DNA from: Ctena decussata
Lineage: Eukaryota; Mollusca; Bivalvia; Lucinida; Lucinidae
Direction of reading: 5' to 3'
Assembly (NCBI GenBank): GCA_963989385.1
Contig: OZ022500.1
Location: 24,380,460 to 24,444,459 of the forward strand
DNA length: 64,000 bases
Positions 23,042 through 31,552 of the stretch are shown in pieces; the stretch's first letter is position 1, and every line of letters begins with the position of its first letter. The position numbers and the translations under genes were made by a program. The notes under the pieces are model-generated. The model was not told where the DNA came from. It saw nothing but the letters and a program-made list of their open reading frames with translations, and made no database searches.

Positions 23042-23130
23042 GTTTGCACCCAGATAACAAAAACTCTAATATAATCTACATTTCAGCAACTTAAGCCCGC
23101 TACAAATCCACGTGTTGGAGCACCGCAAAA

Positions 23131-23350
23131 TTCCAAATATTGGGACACTAAAAATAAATACCATAATTGTCCCAAAATTGGAACAGCTTTGTCTCGCAGT
23201 GCAGTAATGTGCCCCCCACCACAAAAAAAAAAAAAAAAAAAAAAAAGCAGATGGGATGGCAAATAGTTTAAACCCCGATCAGACTGCTCCTGCAGTCTGA
23301 TCTGGGCCTGCACTATTTGCTAAGACCCTTACTGTCCCAATATATAGAAT
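23131..23350. mobile_element. ATTGGGACA-ended MITE, copy 1
   Basis: ATATTGGGACACTAAAAAT on the left and TGTCCCAATATATAGAAT on the right are inverted. The interior has CAGTGCAGTAATGTGCC, a poly-A insertion (23221-23247) and an inverted pair GATCAGACTGCTCC / CAGTCTGATCTGGG. The same arrangement occurs at 57812-58005, and an inverted partial copy lies at 33645-33730. Confidence 0.75.
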
Positions 23351-24112
23351 CTTACGGTACTATATTTGCCGTAACAACACAAATACTTTGGACTGCGAAT
23401 CTCAAACAGGTAAAAGTGCAGTTCTGGGTCAGACTGCCTTTTTCGCTGATACGAAGTAGCAGTCTGACCAGAGCCTACACAGATGATTCAAACCTTTCCG
23501 TCATGTATCGGGTGGTACGTATGAACAGCCCTACACCATGGTCAAATTTTTGGATTAAACTAAGCAGAACTTTTCTAAGGATGATATTTAGCACATATAG
23601 CTTAGAACACAAACCATCAACTCTTTGAAGTCTCTTGGAATTTTCGCTGGCCCTAGGTAGGCATATTTAGTTGTAGGAGACAGTGTGCACTACGACCAGA
23701 TGGTACAGTCCATTAACGTTATAAGAGTCTAATAATGGACCTATTTACCATCGGAACACTGAGTATTCGGTCATGCTTGATAGCGGAGATCAGGCACGGA
23801 CTGCTCTCCCTGTGTCCTGTGAGAAAACATCGCCTACCTAGAGGCAGGCATTTTAGTAAGTCACAACAATTTACAAGTTGACACACCGTAATAAAGCCAC
23901 AAATTTGAACACAATTGGCTAAACCTGATTAGACTACTACATGGAAGGCAAATCTACATAGTACGGTCTGGCAAATGCCTTTCCTTCCAAACTGTTAGCA
24001 TTAAAGAAATCATATGGTAGCAAAATTGATGCAAGCATAAAAATAACTAGCTAATAAGTAAAGCGTGATGTGAAAAGCGACCTTATGCTGTGTACAGTCA
24101 GAAGCAAACTTC
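23351..24112. other. Non-coding gap next to the LINE
   Basis: Starts with further CAGACTG/CAGTCTGA words possibly belonging to the preceding repeat. The LINE 3' untranslated region would be expected here on the minus strand, but no poly-A or microsatellite tail is seen. Confidence 0.4.
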
Positions 24113-25765
24113 CTAGATACTTCCCTTTTCACAAATCAAATGTCTCAGAGTATTACGACCTACTTCCACTGGTAATTTATGGTTCGCAGTTCTAAACTTA
24201 AACACTGTTAATAAGAAAGAGCCACTTAAAATACTTATGTAACTTTCCCTATTAGTATCGTTTTTGTAAATACTATAATTTTTGCCTTTCGATGATGATT
24301 GCAGTTGTGCGGTCCAAGTCTGCAGAAATTGGTGACATAAATTGAGCTTAATTTGTTTGCCTATATAAAGGGGAGTTGTTTTCGATTGGCTGATCCAAAT
24401 ATCATATCTTCCAGAATTAATCAGAATAGATCGTACATACTTTATCCATTTAAATTCGGTATCGTTGAGCATAAGTTTGTACATCTTGTAAGACAGTTTT
24501 GACGTTTTGCCAGTTAATATTCTAATCCAAAAATTTAACATTCTTTGTTTAATTATAACTGATAGAGGGTGTCTGCCTAGCTCAGCGTATAACATGAATT
24601 TGGGGGTACTTTTTCTAACTTTCGTTATTCTTCTTAAGAATTCAGTGTGGACACGTTCAATTAATTCAGTGTTTTCAAATCCCCAGACCTCGCATGCATA
24701 CATTAAAATTGGTAAGACAGTATTATCAAACAATTTAATCTGTAGATCAATTGGGAGGTCAAGATTGTTTGCTCTGAAAAACAAGAGATGCATGGCCTTA
24801 TTTGCCTGTTCGACAACATGTTTTCGCATATTTAAAAAACTGCCAGATTTGGTAAAAATAACACCTAAATATTTGTACCTGTCAGTTACCAATATATCGT
24901 TTCCACCTATATTGAATGTAAAGTTACGATTATTCCTAGAGTTAAATATAACTATATTCGTTTTGTTGTAATTGATATTAAGCTTCCATAGTTCGCAATA
25001 TTCGAAAAAACTATCCAAAGCTTTTTGGAAATTTTCCTTATTATTAGAAAAAATTACGGTGTCGTCTGCGTACAGTAGTATCAGTAGCTGTAAATATATA
25101 TTTATCTCATTACTAATTGTTTCAAGGTCAAGGCTACTGACACTAGAAGAAAACAGAAAATTTTCAAGATCGTTTAGATAAATGGAGAAAAGAATTGGAG
25201 ATAAGTTTTCTCCTTGTCGAACGCCGCAATTACTAGCAAAAAATTGAGAAGATTCGCCAGATATTTTCACACACGATTTAATGTTTTCATACATATTATA
25301 GATAATCCGCAGAAACTTTCCTTGTATAGAGTTAAAATGCAATTTTCGAAAGAGTCCGTCTCTCCAAATAGAATCAAACGCTTGCGATAAATCCACGAAT
25401 GCGCAAAATAGTTTCTGTTTACTTTTTTTCATTATTTCTATTAAAGAATGTAAAACAAAAATGTGATCTGTTACCCCGTAACCCTTTCGAAATCCAGCTT
25501 GATTTTCATTTAGAGTTTCATTTTCGTCTAAAAATTTTGTTAACCTTTGATTTAGTACTGCAGTAAAGAGTTTACCTAGGCAACTTAAAATCGTTATAGG
25601 TCTATAATTTGCAGCTTCTTTAGCATCACCTTTATGTTTAAAAATGGGTATTATTGCTCCTTCTAACCAGGCATTTGGAATTATACCAGAATCGAAAACG
25701 GAGTTAAACAATTTTTCGTACGTTGGTAAAAATATCTCCTCTGTAGATTTAATATATTCATTCAA
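24113..25765 (-). CDS. LINE reverse transcriptase domain (550 codons)
   Basis: This frame copies LINE RNA into DNA in intact relatives. The RT signatures appear in order: NYRPITILS around residue 53, ENQAGFRKG around 87, FVDLSQAFD with the first catalytic Asp at 125, GVRQGENLSPILF around 181, the YADD box at 232-235 with the two other catalytic Asp residues, and KTNIVIF around 268. All three catalytic aspartates are present. The first Met shown is internal to the domain (residue 1 follows the frameshift), so the true frame begins in the upstream ORF. The C-terminal ~250 residues are the usual RT thumb/connector region; the frame ends at CEKGSI without a CCHC motif. The plus-strand open frames at 24507-24971 and 24972-25181 are shadows. 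Confidence 0.9.
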   Translation of the reverse strand: MNEYIKSTEEIFLPTYEKLFNSVFDSGIIPNAWLEGAIIPIFKHKGDAKEAANYRPITILSCLGKLFTAVLNQRLTKFLDENETLNENQAGFRKGYGVTDHIFVLHSLIEIMKKSKQKLFCAFVDLSQAFDSIWRDGLFRKLHFNSIQGKFLRIIYNMYENIKSCVKISGESSQFFASNCGVRQGENLSPILFSIYLNDLENFLFSSSVSSLDLETISNEINIYLQLLILLYADDTVIFSNNKENFQKALDSFFEYCELWKLNINYNKTNIVIFNSRNNRNFTFNIGGNDILVTDRYKYLGVIFTKSGSFLNMRKHVVEQANKAMHLLFFRANNLDLPIDLQIKLFDNTVLPILMYACEVWGFENTELIERVHTEFLRRITKVRKSTPKFMLYAELGRHPLSVIIKQRMLNFWIRILTGKTSKLSYKMYKLMLNDTEFKWIKYVRSILINSGRYDIWISQSKTTPLYIGKQIKLNLCHQFLQTWTAQLQSSSKGKNYSIYKNDTNRESYISILSGSFLLTVFKFRTANHKLPVEVGRNTLRHLICEKGSI

Positions 25766-25769
25766 AATT

Positions 25770-26834
25770 TTATCTTCGCCAGAAGATTTTCCATTTTTTT
25801 AAGTTTTTAATGCATTTGCTTATTTCCTGTGCCGTTATTTTTTTATTTAATTGATCATTATCATTTTCATGGTCCGTATATGAGTAGGTTTCATGTGGAT
25901 GATCTCTCTGATTGACATTTTCAAAGTGCTCGTAAAAGGTATTCAGGTATGGTTTTAGATTTTGTGGCTTTTCGTTTAGACTATTCAAGTATTTCCAGTA
26001 ATCCTTAGGATTTTTATTATGCATACTTCGTAGTCTCTTAACCTTATGTTTTTTATGCAACCCGATATATTTATTCATTGTTTGTTTGTAACGTTTGCAT
26101 TGAGTTTTCAGATTCTCTTGTGATTGCATATTTTTATTCATATAGAAAATATGTTTTGCGTGGTGATATCGTTTACGGGCTATTTTACATGCAGGACCAA
26201 ACCAAGGTCTATCGAATGGTCTCTTTGCATAGCTTACTTTATTTACTTTTTTAAAAGTATTTGTAGCGGATTGTGAAAAAATTTCGGCAATAGTATTTGT
26301 TACATTATTTATTGACTGAAGGGAAGGAGTAAGGGTGTCAAGGCTATCATTTACTGCTAAAACGTCCGACATGTTTACATTTTTAACAAATTGCTCCTTA
26401 AGTTCATTTTTCCATTTACAGTTAACTGAGTAAGAGTTTGCTGTGCTATTATCACGTAGTATACTTTGGGAATTAAAATTTAGTGACCAGCTTATCAGTG
26501 AGTGGCCATCGGAAAATATTTCGTCAAGCTCCATTATTTCGAACTGTTGCAGAAAGTTAAAACAGTCAGCAGTACAAAGGGTATAATCTATTACGGACTG
26601 GTCCCGAAATGTTTTACGACCAATATGTTTATCTTTGCCAACTCTCCCATTAACAATGAATAAATTATTATTTTTACATATATTAACTAACCAGTATCCT
26701 GTGTTATTTGTTTTTGTATCATTTGAAGTCCTACTAAGGGGTATCTTTAGGCGTTCTAAAATAGTTGTTTTGTCAAAAAAATGAACCGTTTCATCATCAA
26801 TCCCAAATTCAGTGTGTTCGGTTTCAATTGACAA
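25770..26834 (-). CDS. LINE endonuclease C-terminus and linker (354 codons)
   Basis: This is the upstream half of the same LINE. SVIDYTLC (residues 80-87) and SDGHSLISW (108-116) match the last two conserved blocks of APE-like endonucleases, the second holding the catalytic His. The earlier blocks (the Asn-Asn/Glu metal site and the GDFN-like motif) are lost by truncation. Residues ~200-340 form a Lys/Arg-rich linker typical between endonuclease and RT, ending in KWKIFWRR after the frame shift. The listed start is a TTG codon and not a real initiator. Confidence 0.85.
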   Translation of the reverse strand: MSIETEHTEFGIDDETVHFFDKTTILERLKIPLSRTSNDTKTNNTGYWLVNICKNNNLFIVNGRVGKDKHIGRKTFRDQSVIDYTLCTADCFNFLQQFEIMELDEIFSDGHSLISWSLNFNSQSILRDNSTANSYSVNCKWKNELKEQFVKNVNMSDVLAVNDSLDTLTPSLQSINNVTNTIAEIFSQSATNTFKKVNKVSYAKRPFDRPWFGPACKIARKRYHHAKHIFYMNKNMQSQENLKTQCKRYKQTMNKYIGLHKKHKVKRLRSMHNKNPKDYWKYLNSLNEKPQNLKPYLNTFYEHFENVNQRDHPHETYSYTDHENDNDQLNKKITAQEISKCIKNLKKWKIFWRR

Positions 26835-26862
26835 TGCTGTTACATTTGGTACATTTAAATTT

Positions 26863-27350
26863 TATTTTATTATTCAGATTTAAGTGAAATTGCAATCTGA
26901 TGATGCCATCGTTTCGAAATACGATTATGTGAACGGCTTCTGACAAAAATACAAAAATTACTTTGATATTTTTTTTTCATTTATCCAACAAAGTCTTTAT
27001 TATTTCGAGCCAATTTGCTTGAAATGATAACCATTCGGTTTAATAAATAACAAATCATTGCTATTGTCTTGAAGTAAATTTCAACCTGATTCAGTAAACA
27101 AAATAAGTGTTCCTGTACGGTTTTCATCACGCGAAACATAGCATGTTCTAATGAAACAACTGCTTCAAATTATAGTGTGTCTGTAGTTTTAATTTAGTTT
27201 TATTTCATTATAATCTGAAATGAAGCCCATACAAAGGAGCATAACATTTTCTTGTCACATGACCGTCATGTTGCAACCATAAAATATCCAGGCAGTGTAC
27301 AGAGATGACCAAAAAAATGTATCCAAATTTAAACGAAGTCATAATTATAT
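26863..27350. other. Non-coding gap upstream of the LINE
   Basis: AT-rich. A CTGATGA..CGAAAT string at 26895-26925 recalls a hammerhead core, but helix II does not pair (see rejected list). Confidence 0.4.
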
Positions 27351-27586
27351 GAGCCGTGACACGAGAAAACCAACAATGTGGTCGTGCGTCCAGCGCAAAC
27401 TCAGATCAGCCTGAGTATCCGCCCAGTCTGATCAGAGTCTTCACTGTTCGCATGAAGGTAGCTTAGTGCCTTGGCTATCCTTTAAGTGCTTCGCAAAGGG
27501 TCTGATCAGACTGGGCAGATGCCCAGGCTGATCTGAGTCTGTGCTGGGCGCACAACCACATTGTTGGTTTTCTCGCGTCGCGGCTC
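27351..27586. mobile_element. GAGCC-type palindromic MITE, copy B
   Basis: GAGCCGTGACACGAGAAAAC and the inverted end GTTTTCTCGCGTCGCGGCTC bound a ~236-bp inverted-repeat element with CAGCGCAAACTCAGATCAGC / GCTGATCTGAGTCTGTGCTG arms. Flanks are AT-rich (ATTATAT / AATATTAT). Confidence 0.9.
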
Positions 27587-27959
27587 AATATTATAAATTT
27601 ACTGCACTATTTTTATATCGAAATCGTGTCCGTTCTAAAAATCCTCTTGTTTTGTAAGGAAGTCGTATCTGCCCCATAACTTTTAAAATAGAGTTCCAGG
27701 CACCTTTAGGAAATTTTGTGCCAAAATTAAGCCTTATCAAATGATATGCAGAGCACACACAAAAGCCGTATCCACACTTCCGTATTTCAGAGAAGTGTGC
27801 CCCTTTTATGTTGATTTTATATCCATGACTGATTAATTGATCTAAAGCCGTGTAGAAATTGTTTAAAAAATTTGGTACCCAATAAAATATCCTCTGAAAA
27901 TAGCAAAGATCAAGGAATGACCATTATTTTTGCTAACCAAATTATGCCGCTTTTAAAAC
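27587..27959. other. Non-coding gap
   Basis: Contains a block reading GGCACCTTTAGGAAATTTTG..CACACACAAAAGCC of unknown origin; no coding or RNA feature. Confidence 0.35.
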
Positions 27960-28881
27960 ACTCGCCTGTACAAAAGTACAGAGGGCTATTGTTGTCACCC
28001 TGAATTCGGTGTTGCGTGGGCTTTGGCGTCATACTTAAAAGTTTTACGTCAAAGTTTTTTTTTTAAACTTCCTAATCTCAACAACTACTGGCTAGAACCC
28101 ATCCATATTTTGAATATAATCATGTCATAGCATATCCTTCTATTCTGTTACAATATACCCCTGGGTGAGGCCTTGGGGTAGAAAATAGGGGTAAAAAATA
28201 GGTCACACTAACTTTAAAGTTTTACGGCAAAGATTTTTAAACTTTCTTATTTCAGCAGCCACTGGAAGAACTCTCAGTATTTGGAACATAATCATATGAT
28301 AGCACAATTTTCTATACATAATACTATACACAAGAAACAGGCACTGGGGTGGGGCTGAGGGGTAAAAAATTAGGTCACATTCACTTTATAGTTTTCTGAC
28401 AAAGTTTTTTTTTTTCAAACATTCATTTTGTACTGGGGTGGGGCTTAGAGGTAAAAAATTAGGTTACAATCACTTTAAAGTTGTACAATTAAGTATCTCC
28501 TTTTCTCATGAATGGATACTTTTAATATATGCACTGTAGTGAGATATTGGTCGAAAGTTTTCCCCAAGCCCCACTCAGTGATCTTGAGGTCAAGGTCATG
28601 CATTTAGAAATTTGGGATACTGGCATAAGTTTTCACAAAATACTACCCCCAGTAAAAAAAAATGGGACACTGGCTTGAGTTTTCACAAAATACTATCCCC
28701 ACCCCACTGGGTGACCCTGAAGTCAAGGTCATTGATACAGAATTTTGTCTAAAAGCTTTTGTTTGTAAATATGTTGACAATACATGGACATGCTTGTAGT
28801 GCAAGCCCTAGCAACAAATGGCAGTGAGATCGGCAAGCACCAGTTCAGGCGAGCTATGCCGTCAGGTGACTGCTCTTGCTT
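27960..28881 (+). mobile_element. Rolling-circle-like element, ACTCGCCTG family
   Basis: The 5' end is ACTCGCCTG, then the small palindrome GTAC-AAAA-GTAC, then GAGGGCTATTGTTGTCACCC. The body is three diverged units of ~175-185 bp (CTTTAAAGTTTTACGGCAAAG; GGTAAAAAATTAGGTCACA). The 3' end has CAGGCGAG (28846-28853, inverse of CTCGCCTG), a hairpin GCCGTCA-GG-TGACTGC (one mismatch) at 28858-28873, then TCTTGCTT. The layout matches the other rolling-circle-like families; the open frame at 28784-29056 straddles its end and is not a gene. Confidence 0.7.
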
Positions 28882-29059
28882 TTTCAGTTATTCTAAACAA
28901 TTGGTTGAATTGTTGTTACTGCCTCTAAAAGTGTTGCCAGTTCAACTGTTCCGTTTACTGTTGATCAATTTTAAGGAAATACTTTGCAATGTCCTCTTTT
29001 CTCTTTGTGAGACTCACTTCATTTCTGCTTATTACAATCCTAACAAGCATCATTAAATG

Positions 29060-29220
29060 GATTTGTTTTAGAAATAAACAAACTCTACTCAAACAATCAT
29101 GACAGATTAAAACCAAGCGATAGCTTTTAAGAATCCCAGCGGAACGCTGCAAATCTCCACTGTGACTGAGAGATTAGGAAAATTAAAATGCCTTCGAAAG
29201 TGAACAAGTGAATTAGATTC
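29060..29220. repeat. Dispersed repeat, copy 1
   Basis: AAATAAACAAACTCTA..CATGACAGATT.AAA.CAA.CGATAGC..AATCCCAGCGG..CTTTCGAAAGTGAA-like blocks recur at 31290-31450 in the same order and orientation, about 75-80 percent alike by eye. Confidence 0.6.
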
Positions 29221-29689
29221 TGTCTCATTAGCTTTATAATAACATTTTGTTCTGTCCTTGAAAACAAGGGAAGGGAAACATCCGCTTTTATAACAATTCC
29301 TATAAAAGTGAGGCGTTTGTAGGGTATCTTAAATCGAAACAGCTTTTCATGTTGCTACATGCCCATAAACAGTGTAGAATTGTTGGATTTCAGTACTAAT
29401 AATTATGATAATAATAATAGAAATACTGAGCATTATCCCTAAATCATCCCTGTTACCCCGTTGTCTGGAGGAGTGTCAGAAATTTAATAATAACTATAAT
29501 AATAATTATTGTTTATTATTCTTATAACCCTCCCGCCGAGACGTTCTGATGATGTGTCGCAACGTTATTTGTTGGGTCAGTACTGAGCAGTTTCATAAAT
29601 GGATGGATGACTTGCGATTTTACGTCCTTTTAACAGTATTTCAGTCAAATCAGGACGATGCGCGGGTAATAATGAAATGCTATGTGAAA
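29221..29689. other. Non-coding gap
   Basis: Includes an (AAT/ATT)-rich microsatellite-like patch at 29398-29420 and 29485-29525. Nothing else recognised. Confidence 0.4.
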
Positions 29690-29797
29690 TGAAACCCCGT
29701 TTACGGTTGGAAAGACTTCCGCCTCCAGCGAGTCTCGAACCCGGGACCGCCAGATCAGCTGGTCAGTGCTTAACCCACTGGGCTACCAGATCCTCAG
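29690..29797 (-). mobile_element. tRNA-derived SINE head
   Basis: On the minus strand GGTAGCCCAGTGGGTTAAGC (A-box-like, near 29790) and GGTTCGAGACTC (B-box-like, near 29741) sit at tRNA spacing. It abuts the SINE at 29803, so two tRNA-derived units lie back to back. Its 3' body is not clearly delimited. Confidence 0.6.
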
Positions 29798-29802
29798 TCT
29801 CA

Positions 29803-30072
29803 CGGCCCGAGCCGCGTAGGGCATTCCGCAGCACGTCTGATTCAAGAGACAGGAGAAGCGGGTTCGATACCCGGTCCGGCCATATACTTTCGTTTCTTCT
29901 TCCACTGATTCACGAAGGACAGGTGTCAATGACTGGCGAAAGTATGTGCACTTAGTACTGGTTAACCGCTAAGGAGGTCTAAACCTGCCCAGTGTGGTTA
30001 GATTAACTGACCGTTCCGACATGACCATAGCTGTTTACCGTGAACGTAAAGCAACCAAACAACAACAACAGT
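29803..30072 (+). mobile_element. tRNA-derived SINE, second copy of the 21482 family
   Basis: The body matches 21560-21750 (CATACTTTCGTTTCT, GGCGAAAGTATGTGCACTTAG, GGTTAACCGCTAAGGAGGTC, CTGACCGTTCCGACATGACC) and ends in a (CAA)n-rich tail. The tRNA-like head is eroded: the B box is GGTTCGATACC and the anticodon arm is disrupted. Confidence 0.85.
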
Positions 30073-30187
30073 CGAATGGAAGCAGAAAGAAAACTTAAGT
30101 CATGATAGGCAAGAGTGAAATATAAGTTTTCAAACACAGCCCCATCCGAAGGCCCATCCTTCACCTCCTTCAAGCAAATCAGGGTTC

Positions 30188-30321
30188 GAGGTTATTAAAC
30201 TTAAGAACAATCTCAAACTCAAACTAAAGCACACTGATTGGCTGCTTCCGAGCATGTGCTCGGAAGCAGCCAGTCAATGTGCTTTATTTTGAGTTTGAGA
30301 ATGTACTCGTTTTATAACCTC
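30188..30321. mobile_element. Foldback element (hairpin of ~90 bp core)
   Basis: TCTCAAACTC..AAAGCACA.TGATTGGCTGCTTCC-GAGCATGTGCTC-GGAAGCAGCCAGTCAATGTGCTTT..GAGTTTGAGA forms a near-perfect hairpin at 30211-30300. Weaker pairing (GAGGTTAT / ATAACCTC) extends to the stated ends. Confidence 0.85.
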
Positions 30322-30352
30322 AGGGCAAGGTCCTTTTCCTTCTGCAAACAAA

Positions 30353-30608
30353 TGTCAGTAGGACTCGCCCATACTAAGAGACACAACAAAGAGTCTGGAA
30401 ATACTATTTCAAACTACGTGCCTACCAAAACAACACATTGCATGTTTTATATACCAAGAAAAAGTGAAAAATACAAAGCATGTCAGTAGGACTCGCCCAT
30501 ACTAAGAGACACAACAAAGAGTCTGGAAATACTATTTCAAACTACGTGCCTACCAAAACAACACATTGCATGTTTTATATACCAAGAAAAAGTGAAAAAT
30601 ACAAAGCA
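30353..30608. repeat. Exact 128-bp tandem duplication
   Basis: 30353-30480 and 30481-30608 are identical, both starting TGTCAGTAGGACTCGCCC and ending TACAAAGCA. No difference was seen on reading them side by side. Overlapping short open frames (30238-30489, 30480-30704) only reflect this duplication. Confidence 0.95.
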
Positions 30609-30748
30609 CAACCCAGCCACAGCATACAGAAAGAAGCACTATTCAAGACCACCGACGAAACGCTGGGAACAGCACAAGTGTCGCAACAAAAACACCCTGT
30701 CTGACAAAGAGAGCCTTGAACATAAGATGCCGAAATATTCTTTTAATA

Positions 30749-31166
30749 ATTATCAAGTTTATCAGGCGAGACCAGAAACAGCGTAGGAATGGCGAGGCTT
30801 GCCAAGCCAGTCCGACGTGTTTCTGGTCGAACCTGATAAACTTGATATCAAAATACACTTACATGTATATGGTTTTCTATTTATCATGCATCATTCGAAG
30901 ATTTTACGGCGTAAAGACCGGCAAACAAATGATAAGCAAACGCAATTTTGTTCGAACTTGCTGACGTCGCGAATGCGTTATGCCGCAAGTCAGTGACGTA
31001 ATTAACCAATCGAACGTTGATATGTGGCCAAACATCTTCAGAGATCGCTTCTTAAGGCATCGCCTGATAACATCGGCGCAAGCGCAGTTCTAAAGTGACA
31101 TGATATCACATCATGTTATCATACCCCCGATATCAGGTGATTTGTGCAGCAGCTGCATGATAAAAC
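30749..31166. mobile_element. Repeat with palindromic head, copy 1
   Basis: A hairpin (30751-30848) made of TATCAAGTTTATCAGG / CCTGATAAACTTGATA and ACCAGAAAC / GTTTCTGGT is followed by TTTATCATGCAT, GATTTTACGGCGTA, CCAATCGAACGTTG and GTGACATGATATCACATCAT. The same order occurs at 33993-34440. Confidence 0.8.
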
Positions 31167-31289
31167 ACGATAACATGACAGTTTTTATTGTTGCCTTTAA
31201 TAAGTGAGAAGCAGGACTCTTAGTCAATTGCTAATAACTGCGAACAATCGTTGTAATTCCGCTAATATTATTCCTAATAGACCTCACTT

Positions 31290-31450
31290 AATCGATTTCT
31301 TTCAAAATAAACAATCTCTATTTAAATTGTCATGACAGTTTGAAATCAAATGATAGCGTCTTAGATTCCCGGCGGATTATCGCAGCCTCCGCTGATAGAT
31401 TTAGCAAATTAGAAAGCTTTCGAAAGTGAATAATAAAATTAAATTGTCAT
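31290..31450. repeat. Dispersed repeat, copy 2 (partner of 29060-29220)
   Basis: See the matching blocks at 29060-29220: AAATAAACAATCTCTATTTA, TCATGACAGTTTGAAATCAA, GATAGCGTC, GATTCCCGGCGG, GCTTTCGAAAGTGAAT. Confidence 0.6.
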
Positions 31451-31552
31451 TTTTTTTAGTCCATGCTAACATTTGTTGAGACAAAAGAAGTACAGACATA
31501 TAACTGTCTGTTAAAGTCAAATGATAATAATTAAGTAACAGTTGTTTTTTTT

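Larger units (their letters stand above)
24113..26862 (-). pseudogene. Non-LTR retrotransposon (LINE), 5'-truncated and frameshifted
   Basis: Two minus-strand open frames together make the C-terminal part of an APE-type endonuclease and a reverse transcriptase. They are separated by a frame change in an A-run (seven A on the minus strand, plus-strand T-run at 25794-25800): the upstream frame ends in a stop just after it, while the downstream frame carries the usual continuation. One extra A explains it. The 5' half of the endonuclease is missing; an in-frame stop lies about 30 bases upstream of 26834, so the element is truncated there. The C-terminal zinc-binding region usual in such LINEs is also not visible after 24113. 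It is a dead copy, related to Jockey/CR1-like or similar LINEs; the clade is not settled. Confidence 0.85.

Noticed and set aside
24507..25181. Plus-strand open frames of 154 and 69 codons
   Set aside because: They are antisense shadows of the LINE reverse transcriptase, which has all its catalytic motifs on the minus strand.
26893..26930. Third hammerhead-like string (CTGATGA..GAAATACG)
   Set aside because: The bases between CTGATGA and GAAA do not pair as helix II, and the position 10.1/11.1 pair is missing. It may be a decayed relative but cannot be supported.
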